From contig OZ024787.1 of assembly GCA_964017065.1 (NCBI GenBank), positions 6,569,301-6,633,300 on the forward strand: 64,000 nt of DNA, given 5' to 3'. Of this stretch, positions 36,801 through 48,800 are shown piece after piece (within the stretch, counting starts at the first letter, position 1; each line of letters begins with the position of its first letter). Both the position numbers and the translations under genes were made by a program. The stretch comes from Haliclona indistincta. Lineage: Eukaryota > Porifera > Demospongiae > Haplosclerida > Chalinidae. The notes under the pieces were generated by a model that searched no databases, had not been told where the DNA came from, and saw only the letters and a list, made by a program, of their open reading frames with translations.

Positions 36801-39800
36801 CTCCTGGATCCCGTCTTCGTTCCAAATTTCGATCAGTTTAAACACTTCGTCGTCTGTCCAACCAGCCATTGTTCACGTGACTCGAAACACGCCCTAGTTA
36901 CGCCCACAACTAGTTCGATCTGAGGACCGATTCAGGTCCGATAGCGTTCAGACAGCACGCGGGATCGATCTCAAGCGATCCAGTTCGACGAGTTGAGGTG
37001 GTCCAAAGTAGAGCGAATCAGTTCGATTCGGTTCGATTTGGAACACGTTCACACTGCCAACGAGTTCGAATCAAATCGAACCGAATCGAACCAAGATCGA
37101 TCTCGTCCCGATAAACTCGCTCGTGTGAACACGGTATATGCATCCCCAGAGCTGTCCTGCAGTTTAGATGGTATCTACAAGTACCTAGGTAGTCAACTAT
37201 GGGCGCTTTTGTCGTCAGGGAGGTCAAAGACGACCGTCAAGGTGAGCCAGCCATAACTCCCGAGAACGAAAGCACTTTAGCAAAATCCACGAGTCACATT
37301 GCAAGCCATTGTCATGATAAGCCTGTTTATACCTTTACCGAGTTTCAGAAGTGAGCGATGGTCTCTGCAGCTTGATGGACAGAACGAACAAATGAAAAAT
37401 GCGCCATTGGTGCGGGTTTTGCCTCGGTGCATGTTACAATTTGAGCATGTAATGCTATAGGATTCATATTCAGTTGTCAGCATTCAAATAGCACAAGCAG
37501 AAGCAATGCAGCAATACAGCAATTTATAGTTATACAATCAGAAGCCAAACAGTGCTGAGTAATAATAAATTACTAGGAGATACGAATACGCATGAATGCC
37601 TCGCGCTGAGTTTATTAAGTAGTTATTATTGACCACCTAAAAATTTGGGGTGGGGCTTGACAGCAGACTGCTGGGCCAGTGCCGGCAGGCAGGTACAGAT
37701 ACAGCGAGCTAGCTTCCTGTTTTCGGCCACGTGGACTCGTGTCAGACGACCTAAGAGTCAATTCCGGTTCCGTGTATTGTTAGTACTGATGATTGCGTAC
37801 CTTGCTTCTTTTGTGGTGTTAGACTCAGGCACTGCTCTCTGTTTTCTCTCCCTGAGCCGAGCTAGCCACATGGCTTTGTCAGGAGTAGACTCTGGGATCT
37901 GATCCGCCATGGTCTCAGCCCATCGTTAATTTCTCTCATACGCAACCGGGTCCAGTGATCCTGTGACCCCATAGTATAATACGTAGTATGAGCCCTCGCC
38001 GTAACCCTGATTAGCATCCCTAAGCGTGACATCGATCTAAATATACATATTAACATTACTGAGAAAACGCACGACGCTCCAGTCCCCCGCACACCGTCGC
38101 GATTATTTGCCTCGCGCTAAGGCGCTCGGAAATTATCAATAAGTGGGTGTGCCTACAATGGCAGTGGTTCTGGTTACAAGTAGCTACCTAGCACAGTTTC
38201 TAAGTCCTGATCGTCAGCAAAAGCCATCTAGGTGAGCAAATCACGCCATAACTCTAGAAAAAAGCTTTGTATCGAACTTTCGCTAGTTCACATCCGAGAT
38301 AATAGCGAGTTCTACCTGCATGGCAAGTTTCAGAGCTTACCTTTCAGCGTGCGCCGCAAAAACAGTGTAACAGACAGACAGTATGAACGTCTGACAACGT
38401 GATTACAGTATGCCTCGTGGCTCCGCCCACCGAGGCATAACAAACGAACGACAAAGCAAGTGCCGTAACTCTTGCGCATGTGCCGAGGGTTAATGACAAA
38501 CTAATTACCGTAACCCTCGCGCATGCGCCGAGGGTTAATAACAGATGTTTTGATGTACCATTTTACCAGCAGACACTATTTAATAGATGTACTTGGGCAA
38601 ACAGTTTTGCTGTATGTAACCGTTTCTGGTTACATTTCTTATGTCTTGACCAATAATCATTTCATTTCTTTCTCTTAGAACTCTTGTAATAGATGCACTG
38701 AGTCTTGTGTTGGATCGATCAATTCCAATGATTAAAGAGGATCATGTTATTCACCTGTTGAAAGCCTTTCCTCTGTTACACTTCCTGCGAGGTAATTGTG
38801 TTCCCAAAGAACGAACTACTTTGCGGCCTTCTGCAATTAAATGGACTGATCTTACTGGTCCACTTAGGGGCACAGAGCACATGATGTATTACAAGAAAGA
38901 GTTAGTCTTTTTTCTTTTGTGCTGTCCAGTTCAGTAATTCAATTATTGTAGGTATATGAAAAATCATTTTGAAGAGCTACAAGAACTATTTTCTTTCGAT
39001 CACCTGCTATTGTTTATGGTTGGGTACATCTGTCCAAAGAGTGATATTTCAGATTTTTGTGATCACATTCACATACCTTATGCAATTGCTCTTGTGTCTA
39101 GGAGGCTTGAAAAAATTCAGCATTTGTCAAACCGAGAGGTAAGAATATTCATAATTATAACAGCATGATTGCTCTATACTTTGTGTACAGATTGCTGATA
39201 TATTGTGCAAACCTTTGAGTGTTCTTCAGCACAGAATAGACTTAGTGGAATCGTTTGAGTAAGCTCCACATGCATGTATACTCATTTCTGTGTGAATGTT
39301 TGCTACACAAAATTAGAGACTTTATTTGGCTTTCTGTATACAGTATGGAAGAGCTTGATCACTGTATGGAAGCAGCACATCTTGTTGTTAATGCTGTTCA
39401 ATCGAGGCTGGATGATATTGATGATAATCACAAGAAGTCCATAAGATCTTCAATTGCACTCATGCTGTACTTAATGGAAAAACTGGATAGTGTTCAGTCT
39501 TCTCATTATACTGCTGAACAAATGGAGCAAACGAGAGTAGGAATGAAGAAAAAAGCTTTAGAAACAATCAGCAAACTTTTGAAGAATTGGATGCAATATG
39601 GAAGGATGGGCACGAGTTTTGGTTGTCTCTTTTCACCTGATGTAGAGATAAAGGTATGTAATGTACTATAATACATTAATGTTGCACTTGCAGTAGTACA
39701 GCATACTGACCAAATTGCAGATTGCATTATAAAATGTAATTATTATCCTGCAGTTGTGGGAGAGTCTGTTAGAATTGAAGTGTCCAACTTCAGTGGAACA

Positions 39801-42800
39801 AGATTGGCATGGAGTAGTCAAGACGATTGTCACTAACAGAGTAAAAAATTTGACATTTGAATCTCGTGTTGATCGTTTTCTTGAGTTGGAGAGACGTACT
39901 ACCACTACCCATGCTCTCATTACCAACATATTCATGACTGAGGCTACTGCAGCTCTTGATGTACTTGTCTTTAAAAAGGTTAACATGTAAATTTTACGTT
40001 AGTACATTGGTATATGTATTTATTTTACAGTCTTCACACCAGTACTATACAAGGAGCAGTTATGACTACTTCGAAAAGTTCACAAAGCATCAATCAGCAC
40101 GTGTTGTGAATTTGCTTGGAAACATTTTGACAAAGAAGTATCCTAAGTTTGGAGAGAACCCTACCTTGCCACTGATGGACTTGCTAGAATGGGATTTGTG
40201 GCCAGCATATATCTCTATATATGGTTTGAACCTTTATGTTTACTATAGTACAGAAAGTTATTTGGTTTATATGGAATTTTTTCTAGAGGGTCACTGGAAT
40301 GGGTGGGAAATTTATGGAAGCCCTGATCATTTATAGTACTATGATATCAGTAACAGAAATTAAAATGTTTGTTCTATAATAGCAATAATATTATTATATC
40401 ATCCTTTTCTACATAGCTCGGAGGGCTCATATCACTAAAGAAGAAAGCAGAGTGGAATGGCAAGTCGTTTGTATATGTGCAATTAGCATACTCGAAGATG
40501 CTTGTTCCAAGATTTGTAATGGTGACATATGTATGCAAGACTTGAGCTTACTGAATAAAAAGAGGGCTCAAATGAGCAAACTGTGTTCAGCAGCCACTGT
40601 AGATGTACAAGAGCAATCTGGGATGCCCTCGGCTGATACTGTTATTGCTAACTTAGAGCTGAGATTGAAAGAGTATGAACAGTTTGAGCGGTATCGTAAC
40701 CAGTTAACCAACTTGCTTTCTTTTCTTGGTTCTGTGAGATTACAAGGTAAAATTCTATAGATAGTGTATGCTACAGAATTATGATTTTTACAGGAAGAGA
40801 CAAACTGACTGAACTTCTTCGAACTGATTTTGATAGATGCAATATCAACAAGTTGTGCATCAGTGTTGATAAACGGTGTGTGGTGCAGTGTTTTCCAACT
40901 GCTGCTCCTCTGGAATCATTCATGAAGAGCTTCTGGATAATGACAAAAGTGTGCAATAGCAAGATATTTTTTGATATTTGGAGCAACAGAGCTGTTCTTA
41001 TTGTAAAGAATCGATCACCTGTCCTTGCACTTGGTGAAGTTGAGAAAGAATTATGGACACCGGTATTCAATCAGTGTGAGGAGCTACTAGACAAGCTCAA
41101 AGATTGCTCCCTCTCTCTTCAAGTAGTGGATGAGGTTTTCAAGGATCAGCCTGATGTCTCAGGCAACATCAAACACCTGTATAGAGGAGTAGAGATGTGT
41201 CAGAAAGGTCAAGATGTAAAAGATTTTCAGTGGATGAAAGAAGTGATTGTGCGTATGAACCAGTACTGGAGGCTGTGCAGTTTTGCTGAGACTGCTGAAG
41301 CTTTTCTACAAATACGAGATGCCCTAAAGCTGACAGGAGATTTTGGGCTTGTGGAGAGAATAGCTTCACAAGTGAGACACTGTCTGTTGTCAATGATAGT
41401 TTTTACCTGTTTCCCTCCTGTATATAATAGGCTAGTACTTCAATGAAAGACCAGACACTTCAAGCTATTGACGAGAGTGTGGTCACTGCTGCAATGTTTC
41501 TTGAAGATTTTGCTAATGACCCAAACAAAAGAAAATGTTTGAAAGCATATGCTGAGTCACAGAGTATAGTAAAATGGATCCGTAAAGAGACCAAAGGTCA
41601 TTATATATATTTTCACTACCTCTTTATCATTCACTCACTCATTTCTTTCTTAGATGTGAATGATCTTCAGAACTTCGTCAACATCTCTCTGGCCACAGCA
41701 GCTGGTGGTGAGGATGCCTATACTAGAGACAGACTGTCCAATTTGAGGACGGTTGGTAGTGGCTTTGGAGCTCTCATATATCGACTACCATCTGATGCTG
41801 GCTATGAGACACTGGTTGATAGGTGCAAGTCACTGTGGGACACACTGCGATCAGCTCATAATCTTCCTCATATGATGGTACAATGATTATGTGCACAATA
41901 TCACATCTTTTTGTATTGTCATACACAGAGAGACTGTGCTAAGACAATAGAGTGGTATCAGTCAGTGAAGGAGACTCAAGGATCAGTGGAGGTGACCTCT
42001 TATGGTCAAATGAACAACATCAACCGATATGGTAGCTACACCATTGGATCAGGCAGAAAGAACATCCACACCAGTAGATCACAGGTGATCAGACTGACAC
42101 TGAGTGGATCAGAGAAGAGGCTACCCAAGGTCAACTATTCACTGGATGATCTTTCTGATCTGGAGAGCAAGTTGGTGCTGATCACTGGACGAGAGTCTAG
42201 TGAAATCAAAGATGTGGAAATGTTTCTACAGGTGGGCGTTTTTATCATCTGTTCATAGTAAAGATACATTAGGGAGGCACGGTAGTGACTCCCTATGTAG
42301 GGATGAATGAGAAAACAAGATGGCGGCTACATACAATGTATTAGCGTTCAAACGCTGATATTTCGCTTGGTGTTGAATTTTATACGTCCAAAGACACCTA
42401 GATCTGCTCTCTGGCGTTGCCCCATCTTACAGTAGCAAGGAGATTTCTCGAAATTGTTACTATAATGACGAACCTGGAAACGGTAAAAATCGAGTTTCGT
42501 CATCTTCGTTTTCTTCTTCTTTCTTCAACTCGCCTAGCGCCTTTACACGAGCAGTGCCGATACCAAAACACCCACAAACAGTCGTGAAATTCTTCCGACA
42601 GGTGCCTTTTGAACTTGTTTTTAGCGAAACGGCGATATAAATTCTGCGATTTCTCGATCGTGATCCATTGTCAGCTAAGTGTTAGACGCCATTATTGTGA
42701 TTGCGCTATACGCACGTGACCAAGCAGTGGTTAGCGCACATTACCAAGCACTAGCTTGAGTATCTCCATGCCGTATGGATCATGGAGAGCACGTATTTGT

Positions 42801-45800
42801 CTGGAGTCTTCGAAGAATGGTAAGCTCGTGTAGGATCACCATTCTGCGCTTGCTAAATGAGTATAACCGCTACAAACAATTGTGGGCGGGGCTGCATGAA
42901 TGCGTAGGCGAGCTGATATGTACAGCATAACAATTTTTAGCTACAAGTTTGAAAAGCCATCAACAACAGGAAACTAAACTAACAGTGGAAACATAGACGG
43001 CTCGGTACATCATGATATTGAACTGCACTTCACTGAAAACGAAAAAAGGACACAAGCAAGAAAATTAAAAATATTTCTATGGAAATCAAAGGGATGTAGG
43101 GATAAAGAAATCTGCCACTGGTTCACAATGTAAACCAACAAGGAACAAGCATGGAATGGTAACACGATTGACTTGCTAACAGACCATAGATCCCTACATC
43201 AGTGGCTGTACATAAGATCACTATTTAATCACAAGCTGAATGCACGTCAGGTGTCAGTCAACAGCAACTAGCTGAACTAGCTATAGCCAACCACAGCAGC
43301 CACTGTTGTAGGGATATATGGTCTGTTAGCAAGTCAATCGTGTTACCATTCCATGCTTGTTCCTTGTTGGTTTACATTGTGAACCAGTGGTAGATTTCTT
43401 TATCCCTACATCCCTTTGATTTCGATAGAAATCTTTTTAATTTTCTTTAATATTATGGGTTAGATACTGAAGTCTAAGGATTCATGCTTGTATGTTGGTG
43501 GTTGGTATTATGTTTGCACAGATCCATAGCATTTAGGGACTTAAAATCAGCCAATCAAACCACTGGGATTTAAACATACCATATTTGCGTTCTATTAGGT
43601 GCAGCTCGTGTATAGGCACATCGTATTTTAAGCGCATGTTTAGCTGCAATGCTCAATATACTTAAAACCCCTATTTATTAGGCGCACCTTGCATACTGCT
43701 GTGGAAATAATAGCGCATTAAAGCCATTAATTGAGCCTGATAACCCCGTCAGTACAGCATTATTGTCTAATCATATAATTTGACCTTTGGCTTATTAACG
43801 TTTTCTCTGTCTTCCAGAGCTTGGTGTGTGTTAGGAGGATAGCAGATGCTCTGATGGCACTGCAGCAGTATGGCAGTGGAGACTACATTGGATGGGAGAT
43901 GACATTTCCTTGTGCTCTACCAAATGTTGTAGAAGAACTTCAGAAAGTGGCTAGCGGGATGGAGACTGATCTGGACAAGTGGAAGAAAGAGATTCAGGAG
44001 AAGAGAGACGAGTTCTATGAGCTCAACTATTATACCACACAGCAGCTGCTGCTACTCAGAGAGGAGCTGGGGAGATTGAAGGAGCCCGGAGAGGATCAGG
44101 TGGAGCCACATGCAATGGCTCTCTTACAGAGCATCTCCAGAGAGGTGTCTGCTGATGCCATGAAGAGATATGTGCAACAAGTGGCTACCATCTTAGAGCA
44201 GCAAAGAGCATCATCTAGTACCACGGAGAAAGCAGTGAAGAAGAAAGTGCAGGAGCCAGTGAGCTCTTCCTCTCATGTGTCTGGCCAAGAAGCAGTAGCA
44301 GCATCAGTGCCATCACCATCACCAGCTGAGGCATCGTCTGCTCTCATGGCTGACTTGCTTAAGAGTGAAGGTGCCAAAACATCTGCTCCATTAGCACAGA
44401 CCCAGGAACATGAGCTCACTAATGACAGGAAAGCAATTCTAGTTAATCTAGAGGAGATGTTTGAGTTTCATAGACAACTAATTCTCTTGGCTTTTGAACG
44501 ATGTGATAGTCCAGTAGACCAGAATGAGGTATCCAGATGGTGTTTGGAGAATCAAGACAAATACAAATACGAAGATGAAGATAAAGATGAGGAAGATGAT
44601 GAGCCAATGGAAGAAGACACTCAGGATATGAATAGCGACAAGGAGGTTGTTACAGAAGAAGATGCTGTATCATTCATGGATGTAACAGCAGATGGTGCAC
44701 CACTTCCATCAGCTGAAGTGGTAGTGAAAGAGCGTGTTGCTGTAGATGAGCACCATCCTGTAGTTAAGAGACTGCTTGACTTAGACTATCCTCTTGACAA
44801 GTGTCTGGATGCAGCTGAAAGGTTCCCTGAGGACAGCCATGCTGCCTATGAGTATTTACAACAAACTGGAGAACAGGGTGATATCTTTGGAGAGGAAGAG
44901 GTGATGGAATGGTCAACAGTTGAAGCCTCTAGACCAGCAGCGGATTGTGAAGAACCAGCTGTGCATGTTGGGAGGTAAGACTGTTGACTTACTATTAGCC
45001 CATTAATGTATGTATAATTTTGTCAATGATTATAATTCGATCTTTAGCTCAAAGTTGGAAATTGTCAAGTGTCAGACTAAAGCTTATCTCACTCTATTGG
45101 AGCTAGGGATGGTACTGGATATAGTTAGAGATGATTATCCAAGTGAGTATACATACTTGGGCTCATGCTATTATGATATTTTGTGCATAATATATAGATC
45201 CTGTTCTTAGTAAGCGGCCATTTTCTGACAAGGTATTAAAGATTGGAGAGCCAAATCTTATAGTGACTCCACCAGGTAACAACCATTATATGTATAGTAT
45301 GTTCTGTGTGGCTGGTTGTGGGAGTATAATTTTTAAACCAATAACTTTATGCGGGATTATTTCAAACTGTTTTCAAAATGCAAGATTAAAAACTGACCGT
45401 GCATAGTAAGTATACGAGTAGTGCATTGAGAAGGAAAAGTTCATTTAATTTGAACTTGTTACCTATAAAACAACTTGAATTATAGCTGCTGGTCATATAC
45501 TACAACTGATTGTTGCAACTATTAATATATGTGTGTAGGGCCATACTTATCTGTAAGTATGGCCATACTGCCTATATTTATCTGTCTCAATGTTCACTCA
45601 CAGACAATGTGATCAAGACCACACTAGCCCTGTACATGGAGGGTGATGATCAGTCCCTACCCATGCCAACCTATGAGGAGGTGTTAGTGTGTAGTGAGAG
45701 GACCACAGATGAGGAGGTCACTCTGCTCTGGAAGAGAGCCATCAATGATCCCTTCAACTTCAGACTGTTCTGCCTCGTACATGCTGAGCGTCTCTCCTAT

Positions 45801-48800
45801 CAGGTGTGTGACAGAGCATTGTGGTCTCTCAGTCAACTATCACAGGGACAAAAAGGTTAGCAGCAACAACTTGCATATTGTCACACACAAATCGAGGTGT
45901 CTTGCTATCCTTAACTCGAGAGTCACTCATACCTAGTGAAATCAGGATACCTATGCACTAAGCAGATGCTATGTGCTTTGCTAAGCAACCCTCCTGGGGC
46001 CGGCTATGCCTCCCACTGCTGGTGTTGGCACCGTACGTCTCACCAACTTCTTTAGTGGTGAATTAGACACAGCCAGTGGACTTTGCTTCTCACTGTAGAC
46101 CAGGTACTCGTTTAAAGATGGGTGGGCTAATGAGCTAGAGGCACTTACATGAAACAATGGATGTTTTTTTCCCTCCTGCCCTAGTGGGGTGAGCCTTGGG
46201 TTGAGAACCCCAAACTCTGAGTCTAACCAGAGAACCACCAGGGCACACACACACACTGATGTGCTGAGTGTGCAGTATGTCTGTATATCTGTCTCATATT
46301 ATTTTCTTTCAGACTACAGGATTGTCATCATTTGTAGTAGTGAAGAAGAAGGAAAATCTCATGTTATCTCTAAGTTACAGCTCTTCAGACGGCCATTTTC
46401 AGCTTTACAACCCAATACCAGCTTTGCTGGCTATCTACTGAGGCATTTCAAAAGATGGCCTGAAGAGAAGAGAGTGAGCAGAGCAGTAGTTGCCTCTAGT
46501 GTAGATCCCGAGAAGTAAGCTATATGCCAAAAATGTTCCTCGGCTTACTAAATTTGCCTTGCCAGGTCATATGTGAGGGTGGTTACCTCTCAAAGAGCAG
46601 GAATGGGTAAGTCGCTGTACATCAAGCGACGTAGAGAAGCTCTCAAGGCAGCAACCATTCATGGTCCACATGAAGTGATAGTACCAATACATGGACCAGT
46701 AGTGACAGCTGACACTGTAGTGGGAGCTCTCAAAGAACACATTGGGATGTCTTGTCCCATCATATTCCATCTTGACATTGCTCCTAATGTGAGTACATGT
46801 ACATGCGTATACCTGTGCTCACTATCAACCACTTCTCTCTAGGTGTTATGGCAGGTGGACTCTATCTTGTTCTGTTTGTTGGTGCTGCAAGGACTATGTG
46901 ATAGCCAGGGTAATGTGTGGAGGTGTCATCCTGCTCATCTGTACATGATTGAGTCCACTATACCTAAGGTGATTAGTAGTGTTCAGTGTTCACTTAGTGT
47001 AGGTTATATCCCGCGTTAGCGGGATATACGACCCGTTATATCCCGCGGGAAAGGGCGCGCTCAAGTGAAGCCAAGGCGCTTCCGAAACTTCACGAGAGCG
47101 CTAGCCCTTTCCCGAGGGATATAACGGATCGTACGTCCCGCCAACATGTGATAAAGCTTACTTGTACCATGCTAAAGGCTGTTCTGATCTTGGGCACGTG
47201 ATGCGGAGGGAAATATGACCCGTTATATCCCTCAAATAGCGCAATCTGATTGGTCAGAATAGTCTTAGTATGGTATAATAATAATACTTTATTCACTCAG
47301 GGTGGTGAGGGCATGGCTGCTAGTCGCACTACTACACTCTTCAAGCTACTACCATCAGTTGAGTGTGTATCACCACGACAGTTACATGCAGGGCAGCAGC
47401 TACAATGTAAGTAATAGTGAGTCTCGGCGACCACAATCTTTAGCTTAACTTTTAGCTAACTATGTGCCAATGGATGAGGCAGAATTCCGTAGCCACACCT
47501 ACCAGCGTGTGTACCAGTACCTGCGTAGACACATTGCACGGATCAGTCTGGATCGGTTCAGTTATCGATCTGGATCAGTTGAAGGAAATACAACTGATTG
47601 TCTCCAGATTATGTTAAGGTATGAAATACTGCAGTGAAGTGCTAAAACTAAGCTCTTTTAGTGAGTGTGGAGTGAAGGATCCCTCATGGGTGGAGCTGAA
47701 CCATTTCCTCAAGTTCCTTGACATTCAGTTGAGCTCTTGTGAGAAGTCGATATTCTGCAATGAGGATCTTGTTGGTGATGTGATGTCAGGATTGAAGACT
47801 TTTGTAGTCAAGTTCATGATCAGAATGTCAAAGGTTAATTGGTATAGTTAAAGAGCACTAGTCAAGAATGAGGCCGAGCTGGTATCTCAAGCTCACCTTG
47901 GCATTGTATTGACATTGAGATTATGCTGATAATTTGTGCTAAGTTTTTTGGTAATGCTGTGGCACGTGTCTTCTTTTAGGCCATATGTCCACGTTATGTG
48001 CATTGCCATAGATTATAGGACGCATGCAGTACTTGTGTTGGGCATACATTATCTTATTCTTCTACTTGTGTTTCTACCATGCATGCAGGACTTTGCCACA
48101 TCTTCACTGAAAGGTGAGGTAGCTACTGAGAATGCGGAGGTCATAGCATTGGGAACACTTGAAGAGTACACCATTTCAGAGAGGAAGGAATGGGAGAAGA
48201 GGTAAGAAAAAAAAATCTTAAATAAGTAATCTTTTGAATTGTTTCTTTTGTAGCTATCATCCTTATCTGTTCTTTAATCGTGATGGTTTTAGTATGACAT
48301 TTGTTGGGTTCAATGCTAACAAAAATGGTGATCTTATTGATCCAGTCAAGAATGCTCGCATTGAAGGTCTAGAGAGAGTAGTCAGTGCTCAGTTACAAGC
48401 TGGACTCAGACAGAACCAGGTCAACTTGAGTGAGAACTATCAGCTGTGGAACAAGATGACTATGATGCAGAAGATGAGTCTAGTGATGGGTCTGGAGTAT
48501 GTGACTGATCCAGACTCATCATATGTACTCACTGTGGACAATGTGATCAAGATACTGGCAATACAAATGAGATTCAGGTGATGAGTCTTATAGTGGCTAA
48601 CTTAGTGGTAGCAAGGTGAATGATGGGATAACATTGCCTGTAAGCAGTATAAGCACCGCATGCGCCATTGCATATTCTGCTAGATACGTAGTTGCTGGCT
48701 GACTCTGTAACTCTATTTATGTCACTTTCGAAGCTCATCATGGCACATTAATTTCAAATTTAAACCCAGTGAATATGTTGCGCGCTTTTTGAAACTTGCG

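Larger units (their letters stand above)
34273..37136. mobile_element. PIF/Harbinger DNA transposon, both genes intact
   Basis: The termini are inverted repeats of about 40 bases starting TACCGTGTTCACACGAGCGA, with the complement ending at 37136. They are flanked by TAT on both sides (34270-34272 and 37137-37139), a 3-base duplication as expected for this superfamily. Two frames of opposite orientation fill it: a DDE transposase (plus) and a Myb/SANT-like protein (minus). Both Harbinger proteins are needed for movement in known systems. Matching ends and open frames suggest a recent insertion. Confidence 0.93.
33407..38538. mobile_element. TTAA element with long inverted repeats, host of the Harbinger insertion
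   Basis: The left terminus TTAACCCTCGGCGCATGCGC (33407) pairs with the right terminus GCGCATGCGCCGAGGGTTAA (ending 38538). Further in, about 33465-33710 is the reverse complement of about 37140-37400 (TTGACTACCTAGGTACTTGTAG, AACGAAAGCACTTTAGC and neighbours), so the repeats run over several hundred bases. A smaller inverted pair lies at 33845-33905 and 34050-34120. A second end-like copy, TGTGCCGAGGGTTAA, ends at 38493. Apart from the Harbinger genes it has no coding capacity; 37470-38460 shows nothing recognisable. Confidence 0.65.
31996..38678 (+). other. Giant transposon-filled intron of RNF213-like copy 2
   Basis: The donor AAG|GTGAGG at 31996 and acceptor CTCTTAG at 38678 join phase-2 codons (AG|A). 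Most introns of this gene are under 100 bases. This one holds a MITE remnant (32401-32974), a long-TIR TTAA element (33407-38538) and, inside that, a complete Harbinger transposon. Bases 32034-32400 and 32975-33406 are AT-rich with a fragment of the CCGTATAG family (near 32034) and otherwise nothing I recognise. Confidence 0.85.

Noticed and set aside
45976..46250. Possible tRNA-derived SINE (minus strand GGGTTCTCAACCC resembling a B box)
   Set aside because: The A-box candidate and spacing are poor, no poly-A or second copy is visible in the window, and it lies in an ordinary intron. Left unassigned.
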